From positions 1-35,608 of the forward strand of contig CAJONZ010000113.1 in NCBI GenBank assembly GCA_905236065.1: a stretch of DNA of 35,608 bases, given 5' to 3'. Below the pieces are notes generated by a model. It saw nothing but the letters and a program-made list of their open reading frames with translations. It searched no databases and had not been told where the DNA came from. The position numbers were made by a program, and so were the translations under genes. Positions 15,460 to 25,967 of the stretch are shown piece after piece; position 1 is the first letter of the stretch; each line of letters begins with the position of its first letter. Source of the DNA: an uncultured Bacteroidaceae bacterium (GTDB lineage Bacteria > Bacteroidota > Bacteroidia > Bacteroidales > Bacteroidaceae).

Positions 15460-18417
15460 ATGAACAAACGTCTTTGTAAACTGGGGCTCAATGCCGTAAA
15501 GGCAGTGATGGCCGTCTCCGTTTGCGGAGCCATTTACTCATGCCGTGACGACTACAAGCTGGACGACGAAGCGCCGTCGTGGCTGGGTTCGAGCATCTAT
15601 GAGTATTTGGAAACGCAAGGGAGCTACACGAACTTCGTCAGACTGATTGACGACCTGAACTACAGGGAGGTGCTTGCACGCACGGGTTCCAAGACCCTGT
15701 TCGTCGCCGACGACAATGCGTTCAACACTTTCTATCAGAACAATGCGTGGGGAGTAAGCAACTATGAGCAGCTGACCATTTCGCAGAAGAAGCTGCTGCT
15801 GAACACGGCAATGATTAACAATGCCTACCTGCTGGAAATGATGTCGAGCAAGGAGGCAACTGGCGACTTGAATGCAACCCCAGAGCGGGGTCTGTACCTG
15901 CGCCGTGAGACGGCAATGGACATCACGGACTCCATCCCGTTCTTAAAAGGTGACGACCTGCCCGTGAACTACAATGCGGACGAGACGCACTATTGGGAGC
16001 GTTTCAAAGACAAGGGTATCTATCTGGCACTGGACGGTACGACACCGATGATTACGCATTTCCTTGCCACCCAAATGGCGAACAACAATATCACGACAGC
16101 GGACTTTGAGCGACTGACGGGGTCAACACGCTCGGAGAACGATGCCTTCATCTATGGATGCAAGGTGGTGGAGCAAGATATTACTTGCCAAAATGGCTAC
16201 ATCAACAAACTGGACCGTGTACTCGTGAATCCGCAGAACATGGCTGAGGTGTTGCGCACGAATGGCAAGACGAAGATTTTCTCCCACTTGCTCGACCGCT
16301 TCTCCGTGCCTATCTATGATGCGACCCTGACACAGCGTGCCAAGGACCTCTATGGCGACTATATCGACTCGGTCTTCCAGAAGCGCTATTTCGCCATCCG
16401 TTCACAGGGCAACAGCAAACTTTACAATGACAAGGGAGCAAACCTGAAGGAAAACGCGAACGGTAACGACGTATTCGACGACCAGGCAAACAAGCCGTTG
16501 CCATTCGATCCAGGATGGAACACATACCAGACGGACGAGAAAACGAACAAGGAGCAGGACATGGGTGTGATTTTCTGCCCAAGCGACAACAAAATCATGG
16601 AGTATTTCTTTGCCGGCGGTGGTGCCGCCTTGGTAGAGGCTTACGCCGGTGAATATACGGGACAGATTACTCCGCAAACCACCGACTTTGATTTGGTTTA
16701 TCATGCGTTGGACAAAATTCCACGCGACCGTATCCGTGCCATGATTAACAACTTGATGAAGGAATCGTTCAACAGCTCCGTGCCCAGCAAGTTCGAGAGC
16801 ATCAAGAACTCAGCCCAAGACGCCATGTTCAACAAGAACGACGACTATCACCGCAACAGAATCGACACAGTGCTGCTGGCCAGCAACGGTATCATTTATG
16901 TCATGGACGAGGTGACCACACCTGCGGAATATGCCTCAGTAAGTGCGCCAACCTACATCGAGACCGACAAGCGCATCTTCAACTGGGCCGTGCAGAGCGA
17001 CAAACTGGGCGGCATTCCAACGAACTATAGCGCCTACCTGCTGGCCATGAGCTCACGCTTCTCGTTCTTCGCACCGAAGGATGAGGGTTTCTGGTATATC
17101 GACCCGCTGTCGTTCTACAATCCCCAAATGAACGGTACGACCTTAGTGGGACGCGCATTCAAATATACATGGGACACATCGTCTGCCAACACAAAGGCTC
17201 CGAAGGTGGCCGCCTACAATTACAACTATGACCTTACGACGGGTACGGGCGCAATCGATGAGACCAGTACAGCTGCAAATGTTTCGGAAGCCGTAATGGG
17301 CAACCGCCTGAAGGACATGCTGGAAACACACACCATCATCCATGAGGACAAGAGCCAGATTACGGGCATTGACGAGACAGCAACAGGCGTGGAGTGCAAC
17401 CAGCACTATTTCATTGCCAAGAATGGTGCCGTAGTCCATGTAAACAACGCATCTGGACGCGACACGGAGGGCAGCCCAATGACGATTCAGGGTGGCTGGG
17501 ACGTACAGAACGGCAACAGTGTGAACGTGGTGAAGTTTGCTGACCAGTCTGAACAGACGAACGGCTACGGTAACGGTTTCGCCTACACCATCAGCGCCCC
17601 CATCCAGCCGACCATCGAATCGGTTTTCTCCGCCCTCTACAGCAATGACAATTTCAAGAACTTCTTCGAGCTTTGCCAGACAGACATGGAAGTGTTGGCA
17701 GAAATCGGCATCACCAAGGATTCCGAACGAAACAAGTATAACATCTTTGAGAACAACGGCGGTCTGCCCTGCTTCGACAAGACGACAGGCAGCAAGGTGA
17801 CGGACGCAACGAACGTGCGTTTCTTCAACAACTACCGCTACACCATCTACATCCCAACGAACGAAGCAATTAACGACGCCATCCTCAACGGACTGCCAAC
17901 CTGGCAGGCACTGCGCGACATACTTGAACTGGACCTCGACCCCGAAAGTCGCACGGAACTGACCACGGAGGAGGAGAATGCCCGTAACACCCGCGTGAAG
18001 GCCATGGCCACGGCAATAGTGAATTTCGTGAAGTATCACTTCCAGGATAACAGCATCTTCGTGGATCAGCCCACCATCAAGGCTACTGGCTACGAAACGG
18101 CAACCATGAACAGCGAGACACAGACTTACTACAAGGTGACCGTTTCTTCGACCGGCAACAACACGCTTTCGGTGAAGGACAACGCCGGACACACCCGTCA
18201 GGTGACTGCCGACCAGAACATCCTGGTGCGCGACTATATCACGGCAAAGAATGCGGGAACGGACAAGAACACCCTGACTTCGTCGTCGTCGGCTGTCATC
18301 CACGGCATCGACGGCGTACTGAACTACAAGACTTACGAAAACGGAAAGTATGACAGCGACTGGAGCACCTTGGCAAAGGCTCGCGCGTACCTTAATAAAT
18401 ATGGACTCACGGAATAA
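15460..18417 (+). CDS. Large multi-FAS1 (fasciclin) surface lipoprotein
   Basis: This 985-residue protein leads the operon. Its signal peptide ends in a lipobox (IYSC, Cys28) followed by RDD, an acidic signal associated in Bacteroidota with export to the cell surface. The first FAS1 domain is clear: PSWLGSSIYEYL, then the H1-type strand SKTLFVADDNAFNTFY (residues about 77-92) and the H2-type LLLNTAMINNAYLLEMM. Later segments repeat this pattern loosely, including RYTIYIPTNEAINDAI (about 793-808), so I estimate four FAS1-like units. FAS1 domains mediate adhesion or ligand binding in many organisms; the ligand here is unknown. The susC start lies 25 bases after its stop. Confidence 0.82.
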   Translation: MNKRLCKLGLNAVKAVMAVSVCGAIYSCRDDYKLDDEAPSWLGSSIYEYLETQGSYTNFVRLIDDLNYREVLARTGSKTLFVADDNAFNTFYQNNAWGVSNYEQLTISQKKLLLNTAMINNAYLLEMMSSKEATGDLNATPERGLYLRRETAMDITDSIPFLKGDDLPVNYNADETHYWERFKDKGIYLALDGTTPMITHFLATQMANNNITTADFERLTGSTRSENDAFIYGCKVVEQDITCQNGYINKLDRVLVNPQNMAEVLRTNGKTKIFSHLLDRFSVPIYDATLTQRAKDLYGDYIDSVFQKRYFAIRSQGNSKLYNDKGANLKENANGNDVFDDQANKPLPFDPGWNTYQTDEKTNKEQDMGVIFCPSDNKIMEYFFAGGGAALVEAYAGEYTGQITPQTTDFDLVYHALDKIPRDRIRAMINNLMKESFNSSVPSKFESIKNSAQDAMFNKNDDYHRNRIDTVLLASNGIIYVMDEVTTPAEYASVSAPTYIETDKRIFNWAVQSDKLGGIPTNYSAYLLAMSSRFSFFAPKDEGFWYIDPLSFYNPQMNGTTLVGRAFKYTWDTSSANTKAPKVAAYNYNYDLTTGTGAIDETSTAANVSEAVMGNRLKDMLETHTIIHEDKSQITGIDETATGVECNQHYFIAKNGAVVHVNNASGRDTEGSPMTIQGGWDVQNGNSVNVVKFADQSEQTNGYGNGFAYTISAPIQPTIESVFSALYSNDNFKNFFELCQTDMEVLAEIGITKDSERNKYNIFENNGGLPCFDKTTGSKVTDATNVRFFNNYRYTIYIPTNEAINDAILNGLPTWQALRDILELDLDPESRTELTTEEENARNTRVKAMATAIVNFVKYHFQDNSIFVDQPTIKATGYETATMNSETQTYYKVTVSSTGNNTLSVKDNAGHTRQVTADQNILVRDYITAKNAGTDKNTLTSSSSAVIHGIDGVLNYKTYENGKYDSDWSTLAKARAYLNKYGLTE

Positions 18418-18442
18418 TACTGACTTACAAAAAGAACACATT

Positions 18443-21400
18443 ATGAACAAGATTAAGTTTATCATTACAACCTTCGTGCTGTTCTTCTGCGTAAGTTCAG
18501 CAATGGCACAACAGCGACGCATTACGGGTACCGTCTATGATGACTTTGGCGGCATCATGATGGCCAACGTCGTGGAGCGTGATGCCAACAATCGTATCGT
18601 GGAGGCAGCCGTCACCGACGTGAACGGTAACTTCTCGATGCTTGTGAAGAATCCGAAAGACAAACTGGTGGTCAGCTATATCGGCTACAAGACTCACACA
18701 GAGGTGATTGGACAGAAGACGAAGTTCAACATCAAGATGCAGGACAACACCCAGTTGCAGGAAGTGGTCGTCAAGGCAAAGCCTAAGACCATGAGCAACG
18801 GTATGGCGATTCCATTGAAGGAAATCTCCGTAGCCACACAGACCATGAACATGGACGACGTAGAGGGACTTTCGTTTGCCAGTGCCGACGAGGCCCTGCA
18901 AGGTAAGATTGCCGGTCTGGATATTATCTCGAATTCTGGTAACCTGGGTGCCGGTACCTCCATGCGTATGCGTGGTGTGAGCACCATCAACGGTTCTGCT
19001 GAACCACTGATCGTCGTGGATGGAAACATCTTCGACCTGCCAGACGACGTCTCCGATGTGAACTTTGAGGACCTCGACAACGAGGAACAATTCTCCACCC
19101 TGCTCTCGGTGAATCCTGAGGACATCAAGGAAATCAAAGTGTTGAAGGATGCCGCAGCCACAGCCATCTGGGGTTCGAAGGGTGCAAACGGTGTGATTGA
19201 GATTACGACACGCCGTGGTGTTTCGGGTAAGACGAAAATCAACTTCTCGTACCGCTTCACAGGTGCATGGGCTCCAAAGGGTCTGAACATGCTGGACGGT
19301 GACGGCTACACGATGATGATGAAGGAGGCTTACTTCAATCCGAAGCAGAACAGTGCCTCGTCGAACATGGTGGAGCTGAACTACGACAAGTCATACCCGA
19401 CTCAGTACTACAACTTCAACCAGAACACAGACTGGGTAGATGCCGTCAACCAGTTTGGCCAGACACACAACTACTACCTCACGCTGACGGGTGGTGGCGA
19501 GAAGGCCAAATTCCGTATCTCCGGCGGTTATGACCATCAGACGGGTACGATTATCAAGCAGAAACTCGACCGTTTCTCCACCCGTTTGGTATTGGACTAC
19601 GACGTGAGTGACCGCATCCGTTTCTCCACGAACTTTGCGCTCACCTACACGGACAACCATCGTAACTGGAACTATGACACAGACAAGAGTTCGTACAATA
19701 CAACTTCGATTCTGGGTGCAGCCTACAAGTGTATGCCCAATATGAGCATCTACGAATATGCCTACGACCAAGCTACGCAGACCGCCTACCAAACGGGCGA
19801 CTACTACAAGATGTTGCCAACCAACCCAACGGAAGGAGGCAGTGGCAACAACGTGTATTCTTCAAACTACCTGAGCGACATGAAGGCTATCGGAAACCCC
19901 GTAGCTGCCGCTAACCTGGCATTCAACAATCAATCGACCTACCGTATCAACCCTCAGTTCAACTTGCAGTACAAGTTGCTCTCAAAGGATGACGAAGGTC
20001 ATCAGTTGAACCTGAACGCAGAGGTGTACATGGATATCTACAATGAGTCCGTCAACACCTATTACCCGAACTCACTGACCACTAATTCTTGGTCGTCGGG
20101 CGTGAATGAAAGCAGTAACAGTGAGTATAAGTCATTGGCTTTCACGAACCGTGAAAAACTCATCTTCATTCCAAAGACGAACACAGACATCTGGTCGGCC
20201 AGCGTAATGGCTCAGTTTGAGTTCACCAGCGGAAACGGTACAAGCCAAAACCTTTCCCAGGATGGTCTGCCAACAGGACTCACCTCTTCCATTGCCGAGG
20301 CTTACCTGCGCAATTCGTCTTCTGGTACGTCACAATGGCGTAGTGCCTCCATGCTTGCCAGTGCGCACATCGCCTTCTTCGACGGACGCTATGCTTTCGA
20401 TGCCACTGTACGCCGCGACGGTTCGACCAAGTTTGGTGCAGGTCGCAAGTGGGGTACATTCCCTGGTATCTCTGCCCGCTGGAACATCAGCCAAGAGCCT
20501 TTCTTCGAGAAGATTGACCCCAAGCACATTATCTCGCTGCTCTCCTTCCGCCCATCATGGGGTAAGGTGGGTCGCCAGCCAGGCAATGAGTACCTGATGT
20601 ACAACTCATACAGCTCTGCCGGTGTCTATGGTTCATCGAAGTATGCAGCCATCCAGGCTGGTAGCCTTCGATTGACGGACATCAAATGGGAGACCACAAA
20701 ATCGTGGAACCTGGGTGCAAACCTGAACCTGTTCAACGACCTGTTGCAGTTTGACTTCAACTACTACAACAAGCAGACCAGTGACCTGCTGATGAAGAAC
20801 GTAGGCATTCCCGGCACGACGGGTTACGGCACGTTGGCTTGGAAGAACGTAGGTGGCCTGCGCAACCGTGGTTGGGAACTTTACGTCAACACGGGTAAAT
20901 TTGCCAAAGCGGGCAAATTCTCCATGTCGGCCTCCTTCAACATTGCCCAGAACGTGAACACAATCACGGAAATGGATGCCAGCGTACTTTCTTCGATGAA
21001 TGGTGACTACAGCTATAGAGTGGCTGAATACTTGCAACGCATCCAGATTGGTAATGCCGTGGGTTCCATCTACGGCTTCAAGTATGCAGGTGTGTATGCC
21101 TACGACTATGACCATAGCGGCTACACCGAGACTTCGCTAAAGACTTACGGTAAGAACACCGCAGCGTATGCAGCTTCCGTTGGCCAGAACTCAACCGTGC
21201 CTGTTGCCCGTGACGAGAATGGGAACATTTTGTTCGACGCTAAGGGTAATCCACTCCACATGTATTATAATTATGGTGGCATCAACTATGAGTTCAAGGG
21301 CGGTGACGTTATGTACGAGGATATCAACCACGATGGTCAGATTAATGAACTTGATATCGTCTATCTGGGTAACTCCAACCCGAAGCTAAACGGTGGTTTC

Positions 21401-21877
21401 GGACTGAACTTCAACTATGGTCCTTTCACACTGAAGCTCTCGTTCACCTACCGTTGGGGTAACAAGATTGCGAACATGGCCCGCCTGAGAAACGAGTGGA
21501 TGCGTACCAACATCAACCAGAGTGCGGCAGTGGCATGGCGTTGGAGAAAGAATGGCGACGTGACGGAAATTCCACGTGCCATGAACGCAAGTATCGGTGC
21601 CTCCTACAACGCTTTGGCCAGTGACCGATATGTGGAAAACGGCGACTACCTGCGCCTGCAATACTTGCAGCTCAGCTACAGCTTGCCACAGAAGGTTTGC
21701 AAGAACATAGGTATGCAGTCTCTGCGTCTGTCACTTTCGGCAAACAACGTTTTCTGCCTGACCAAATATACTGGTGTTGACCCAGAGGTAAGCTATGGTT
21801 CATGGGGCGTATGTTACGACAATTCAAAGACTCCACGAGCAAAGTCCTTCACACTGAGCGTGAACTTGGGATTCTAA
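18443..21877 (+). CDS. SusC/RagA-family TonB-dependent outer-membrane transporter (first copy)
   Basis: This 1144-residue protein forms a 22-strand beta barrel that imports a large ligand with energy from TonB. It has a signal peptide (residues 1-22, ending SAMA), a carboxypeptidase-regulatory-like domain (about 25-100, starting RRITGTVYDDFGG), a TonB-box-like LQEVVV (105-110), and a plug (about 124-259) with MRMRGVSTING, PLIVVDG and the closing KGANGVIEITT. The C-terminus ends in aromatic Phe (LSVNLGF), the normal barrel-assembly signal. There is no N-terminal STN domain, so direct signalling to an anti-sigma factor is not expected. The open frame reaches back into the preceding gene, but the ATG at 18443 gives the signal peptide. 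Its SusD partner starts 39 bases downstream. Confidence 0.95.
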   Translation: MNKIKFIITTFVLFFCVSSAMAQQRRITGTVYDDFGGIMMANVVERDANNRIVEAAVTDVNGNFSMLVKNPKDKLVVSYIGYKTHTEVIGQKTKFNIKMQDNTQLQEVVVKAKPKTMSNGMAIPLKEISVATQTMNMDDVEGLSFASADEALQGKIAGLDIISNSGNLGAGTSMRMRGVSTINGSAEPLIVVDGNIFDLPDDVSDVNFEDLDNEEQFSTLLSVNPEDIKEIKVLKDAAATAIWGSKGANGVIEITTRRGVSGKTKINFSYRFTGAWAPKGLNMLDGDGYTMMMKEAYFNPKQNSASSNMVELNYDKSYPTQYYNFNQNTDWVDAVNQFGQTHNYYLTLTGGGEKAKFRISGGYDHQTGTIIKQKLDRFSTRLVLDYDVSDRIRFSTNFALTYTDNHRNWNYDTDKSSYNTTSILGAAYKCMPNMSIYEYAYDQATQTAYQTGDYYKMLPTNPTEGGSGNNVYSSNYLSDMKAIGNPVAAANLAFNNQSTYRINPQFNLQYKLLSKDDEGHQLNLNAEVYMDIYNESVNTYYPNSLTTNSWSSGVNESSNSEYKSLAFTNREKLIFIPKTNTDIWSASVMAQFEFTSGNGTSQNLSQDGLPTGLTSSIAEAYLRNSSSGTSQWRSASMLASAHIAFFDGRYAFDATVRRDGSTKFGAGRKWGTFPGISARWNISQEPFFEKIDPKHIISLLSFRPSWGKVGRQPGNEYLMYNSYSSAGVYGSSKYAAIQAGSLRLTDIKWETTKSWNLGANLNLFNDLLQFDFNYYNKQTSDLLMKNVGIPGTTGYGTLAWKNVGGLRNRGWELYVNTGKFAKAGKFSMSASFNIAQNVNTITEMDASVLSSMNGDYSYRVAEYLQRIQIGNAVGSIYGFKYAGVYAYDYDHSGYTETSLKTYGKNTAAYAASVGQNSTVPVARDENGNILFDAKGNPLHMYYNYGGINYEFKGGDVMYEDINHDGQINELDIVYLGNSNPKLNGGFGLNFNYGPFTLKLSFTYRWGNKIANMARLRNEWMRTNINQSAAVAWRWRKNGDVTEIPRAMNASIGASYNALASDRYVENGDYLRLQYLQLSYSLPQKVCKNIGMQSLRLSLSANNVFCLTKYTGVDPEVSYGSWGVCYDNSKTPRAKSFTLSVNLGF

Positions 21878-21916
21878 ATAATGCACAATGCACAATTGAA
21901 CTCAAAAACTTATAAT

Positions 21917-23797
21917 ATGAAATCAATCTATAAAAATATAGCCATCTGCGCCGCAGCCGTAATAGGCACAGGGATGCTTGCCAGTTGTGAAGATTTCCTC
22001 ACCATCACCCCTACCGACAAAATCGTAGAGGAAGAGTTCTGGCAGGACAGGAACGACCTGACCAATGCCGTCTATGGATGCTACAAGCGGCTTGCCTCCG
22101 ATGACATTTTGAGAAAATTTGTCTATTGGGGAGAGATGCGTTCTGACAATTTTGAACGCTCCACATCAACCAGTGCGACAGGTGAAGTCGCCAACATCAT
22201 GAATGCGAACCTACTGCCGACCTACGGAACTTTCAGTTGGACGGCACTTTACAAAGCCATCAACGATTGTAACAAAGTTCTGGCAAACGGTCCCGAAGTG
22301 GTTCAGACAGACGAAAGTTTCTCGGAAACGGCATGGATTCCCATCCGGGCAGAAATTATCACCCTGCGGGCACTCTGCCACTTCTATCTGGTGCGTACAT
22401 TCGGTGAGATACCTTACGTTGTGATAGATTACAACAACGACTCACAGGAACTGCGCCAGACGCAGGAGCCTCAACTCACCGTGCTGAACAAGATTATCGA
22501 CGACCTTGAGTCTGTAAAAGACCAGGCCATGAACGATTACGGTACAACGATGCTCAACAAGGGCCGCATCACAAAGAAAGCCATCTATACCCTTTTGGCT
22601 GACGTGTATCTTTGGCGAGCCAGCTACAAAGAGGGGGGATGTCATCCGTTCATAAACCGCACACTGCCTACCACGCAGAACTACTATGAGGGAGCCGTGC
22701 CTTATACTGACATTGAGTACGGCACGTCTGCACAATATGACTATCAGAAATGTGTTGAATGCTGCGACAAGGTTATCCAGATTGCAAAAGAGGAGTACAT
22801 CAAAAAAATCTCCAAGAGCCTCGTCGGCGGCGCAAGCATCGAATTTGAGTTGGACGACCTGCTTGAACAGAATGTTGCATCAACCAACTCCCTGCAAAGA
22901 TTCACTGTTTCTTCTTCCTTGGGTGCCTACTACAACCTGTTTAACACAGGAAACTCCTCGGAGAGCATTTTTGAGTTGCAGTTTGACGGAAACACGTACA
23001 GCAACAACATTGTTTCAGATTTGTACCTCCATTCCGACGGAAAATCCGGCACCTTTGTTGGGGCTCCTACCCTGTTTGAAGGTCTTGAGGTAACGCCTAA
23101 CACGGTAAGCCCAAGCAAACTTTTCACAAAGACGGATTACCGCAGATGGGAAAGTGTCTTATTCGATGGACAAGGACAGACAACCTTCTCGCTTTGCAAA
23201 TATGCGATGGGTGAGATTGAACAGTCAACGAGCAAGGCAAGCGATATGGTGACCGATAACGATGGCATGCTTACTTATACCACCAAGTACCGCACCATGA
23301 GTGATGCCAATTGGATTGTCTATCGTATGTCGGAAGTGCTCCTGATGAAAGCAGAAGCCATCTCCCGCCTATATACGGACAATGTGAACCTGAAAGAAGG
23401 TTTCGATTGTGTACGCACCGTCTTCAAGCGTTCCAATCCTTATCCATACGACAACACTGCAAGCGCAACAGACACCTTGGTCTTTGCACAAAACTTTGAC
23501 ACACAAAGCGGACTGGAAAGCCTAGTTATGCAGGAGCGCCAGCGCGAATTCATTTGCGAGGGCAAACGATGGTTCGACCTTGTTCGCTATGCACAGCGCA
23601 GAGGCAACACGGAGGACATGCTCGCTTTGCTAACCCGTAAGTACTCTACAAACCGCAAAGCGGTAGAGGCTAAACTGGCCGATATGCAATCGCTTTTCTC
23701 TCCAGTAAACGAGAGTGAAATTAAAAACAACACATGGCTCTACCAGAACGGCGTGTGGAAGATGACTGAATCGAGCAGCCGTACTGATAACATGTAA
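21917..23797 (+). CDS. SusD/RagB-family surface lipoprotein (first copy)
   Basis: This 626-residue lipoprotein is the lid partner of the SusC encoded just upstream. The ATG at 21917 is chosen over 21881 because it gives a normal signal peptide ending in LASC (Cys24) followed by EDF; the 12-residue extension comes from a short duplicated ATGCACA spacer. The N-terminal part has the usual FLTITPTDKIVEEEFW, the middle has the helical CHFYLVRTFGEIPYV region of the TPR core, and the C-terminal family motif ERQREFICEGKRWFDLVRY lies near residue 540. SusD proteins capture ligand and close over the SusC barrel. It is a little longer than the common 500-600 residues. The next FAS1 gene starts 15 bases after the stop. 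Confidence 0.93.
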   Translation: MKSIYKNIAICAAAVIGTGMLASCEDFLTITPTDKIVEEEFWQDRNDLTNAVYGCYKRLASDDILRKFVYWGEMRSDNFERSTSTSATGEVANIMNANLLPTYGTFSWTALYKAINDCNKVLANGPEVVQTDESFSETAWIPIRAEIITLRALCHFYLVRTFGEIPYVVIDYNNDSQELRQTQEPQLTVLNKIIDDLESVKDQAMNDYGTTMLNKGRITKKAIYTLLADVYLWRASYKEGGCHPFINRTLPTTQNYYEGAVPYTDIEYGTSAQYDYQKCVECCDKVIQIAKEEYIKKISKSLVGGASIEFELDDLLEQNVASTNSLQRFTVSSSLGAYYNLFNTGNSSESIFELQFDGNTYSNNIVSDLYLHSDGKSGTFVGAPTLFEGLEVTPNTVSPSKLFTKTDYRRWESVLFDGQGQTTFSLCKYAMGEIEQSTSKASDMVTDNDGMLTYTTKYRTMSDANWIVYRMSEVLLMKAEAISRLYTDNVNLKEGFDCVRTVFKRSNPYPYDNTASATDTLVFAQNFDTQSGLESLVMQERQREFICEGKRWFDLVRYAQRRGNTEDMLALLTRKYSTNRKAVEAKLADMQSLFSPVNESEIKNNTWLYQNGVWKMTESSSRTDNM

Positions 23798-23812
23798 AAG
23801 AAAGGTAATATC

Positions 23813-25942
23813 ATGATAAGAAATATAAAAAATCTTTTCAGCCTTGCACTTTTATTGGGAAGTGCTGCGGCCATGACTCTAAACTCATGTAAAGAGAACA
23901 TTGACGATAGCGACCTCTACACCTTCACGGGTGAGATGATGACCGACCACTTCGTCAATAATCCTGAGCAGTTTAGCAGTTACCTCACCCTCCTGAGCAG
24001 GGTCACGCCAAGCAAACGCTCCGCATCGACCATGCGCGAGCTTCTGAACGCACGTGGACATTACACATGTTTTGCGCCGACCAACCAGGCGATTGCTGAG
24101 TACATTGCATCGCTTTACAATGCAGAGAAGCCACAGGTTTCGTCCCTCAATCTGGATGAGGTTCCCGACTCTGTGGCAAAGTCGATTGTCTTCAACTCAA
24201 TCATTGAGAACGGAAACAACGAGGCATACGCAACGACCGACTTTGAAACGGGTGCGCTGGGAACGACCAACATGAACGATCGATACATCAGTATCTCTTA
24301 CGGCACGGAGATTGCCAATATCAGCCAGAGCGGCGACACAGCCCTGAACACCATCATCTACGTCAACACAAACTCCAAGATTATTGAGAGTGACATTGAA
24401 GTGGAGAACGGTTACATCCATGTGGTTGACCATGTGCTCGCCCCATCTACTGCAACGGTGGCCGACCTGGTCATCAGCACGCCGAACATGCAGTTCTTTG
24501 GCGACCTGCTGAAAAAGACAGGCTGGAACTCCAAGCTGACGAACTACAAGGACGAGGCTTGGGAAGAGAAACACGACGACATTCGTGGAACCATCTACAA
24601 CGGTATGAACGGTGGTTGGGAAGGTCTCTATCCCGAACATCACTACTATGGCTATACCCTTTTCGTAGAGACCGACTCTGTCTATCAAAGCAAGGGCATC
24701 ACAGACATTGAGAGCCTGAAACAGTGGGTAATGGCAAACAACCATTTTGACGACGACACCAATCAGGGGCACGTCACCAGCTGGGGCACGGACTATTCCA
24801 GCGACTACAACTGGCTGAACCAGTTTGTCGCTTACCACATCCTGCCGGAGCGTCTCACCTATAACAACATGGTGACATTTGCCAACGAATACGGATGTGA
24901 TGCTTCCATGATGAAAGACCGCACTCCTTCCCAGTTCTACGTAAACGTATGGGAATACTGGGAGACCATGGCCATTCAACGCCGCTCCATCAAGATTACC
25001 GGTTGCCGTCACGATGGAACCATCCAACGTCGCATCAACCGTGTGTCGAAATACAACCAGAAAACCTACAAGGAGAACAGAGGCGAAATGACTGAAGACG
25101 ACTACGGCATCCGCATTTCTGACTCGAACGAATCGTACGATAACAATGCGCTCAACGGCTACTACTACCCCATTGACGACATCCTCATTTGGAACAGCCG
25201 CGTACCCAACCGCGTACTGAACGAGCGTCTGAGATTTGACATCACCTCACTCTTCCCTGAAATGATCACGAACAACATCCGACAGAACCGTGTCAACTCT
25301 TGGTATTTCACAGAGGACTATCTGGCAGGCATTGTCGATATGACCTCAAGCACCGACTTTGAGTATCTGCCCAATACCTCCTACTCTACGGGTCTTGGTT
25401 CATGGATGGACTATCAGATTGACGAGTTCAACATCCGTGGTCAATACGACTTCACCATGAAGTTGCCACCTGTTCCATACACCGGCACCTACGAATTGCG
25501 CTATGGTGTCTGGGCAAACGACAACCGAGGCATGGCACAGATTTACATGGGCGAGAACTGGAAGAACCTTCCCGCCATCGGCATCCCGCTTGACCTCCGC
25601 TCAAGTTCCGGTACCAATCCTTCTTCCACGGGATGGGTGGCAGAGTCAAGCATTGCCCCGACAGGTACAGACTCCACCTCACTGTTCGAAAATCAGAAGA
25701 CCATGCGTAACCTGGGATTCATGAAGGGTCCGAAGTATATTCAGGTAAACGGTGGTACGGGACGCGACAGCCAAAACAACCTGCGTAAAATCATCTACAC
25801 GGGTCAGTTTGAGGCTGGAAAAACCTACTACATCCGCTTCAAGTCGGTACTGACAAGTACAAATACTGAGTTCTTCTTTGACTACATTGAATTGGTACCC
25901 AAGTCAGTATATTCAGGCGAGAACAACGAAGACATCTGGTAA
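23813..25942 (+). CDS. FAS1 lipoprotein with C-terminal beta-sandwich
   Basis: This 709-residue lipoprotein has a signal peptide ending LNSC (Cys26). The first FAS1 domain contains LLNARGHYTCFAPTNQAI (H1 region, residues 78-94). A second FAS1-like domain follows, with YTLFVETDSVYQ near 281 and an H2-like WLNQFVAYHILPERLTY near 334. From about 543 the chain becomes a beta-sandwich (YTGTYELRYGVWAND, GIPLDLR, TYYIRFKSV, FFFDYIELVPKSVY) similar in style to a carbohydrate-binding jelly roll. This layout is often labelled fasciclin plus DUF5108, as far as I recall. It probably sits on the surface beside the Sus pair. The ligand is unknown. The spacing of 15 and 25 bases to its neighbours supports co-transcription. 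Confidence 0.82.
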   Translation: MIRNIKNLFSLALLLGSAAAMTLNSCKENIDDSDLYTFTGEMMTDHFVNNPEQFSSYLTLLSRVTPSKRSASTMRELLNARGHYTCFAPTNQAIAEYIASLYNAEKPQVSSLNLDEVPDSVAKSIVFNSIIENGNNEAYATTDFETGALGTTNMNDRYISISYGTEIANISQSGDTALNTIIYVNTNSKIIESDIEVENGYIHVVDHVLAPSTATVADLVISTPNMQFFGDLLKKTGWNSKLTNYKDEAWEEKHDDIRGTIYNGMNGGWEGLYPEHHYYGYTLFVETDSVYQSKGITDIESLKQWVMANNHFDDDTNQGHVTSWGTDYSSDYNWLNQFVAYHILPERLTYNNMVTFANEYGCDASMMKDRTPSQFYVNVWEYWETMAIQRRSIKITGCRHDGTIQRRINRVSKYNQKTYKENRGEMTEDDYGIRISDSNESYDNNALNGYYYPIDDILIWNSRVPNRVLNERLRFDITSLFPEMITNNIRQNRVNSWYFTEDYLAGIVDMTSSTDFEYLPNTSYSTGLGSWMDYQIDEFNIRGQYDFTMKLPPVPYTGTYELRYGVWANDNRGMAQIYMGENWKNLPAIGIPLDLRSSSGTNPSSTGWVAESSIAPTGTDSTSLFENQKTMRNLGFMKGPKYIQVNGGTGRDSQNNLRKIIYTGQFEAGKTYYIRFKSVLTSTNTEFFFDYIELVPKSVYSGENNEDIW

Positions 25943-25967
25943 AACCTATTAAACGAAATGAATCATT

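Noticed and set aside
17143-18522. 459-residue open frame on the minus strand
   Set aside because: It is antiparallel to the large FAS1 lipoprotein gene and the susC start, has no recognisable domain, and its composition (rich in Val, His and Arg) is typical of the shadow of a GC-biased gene.
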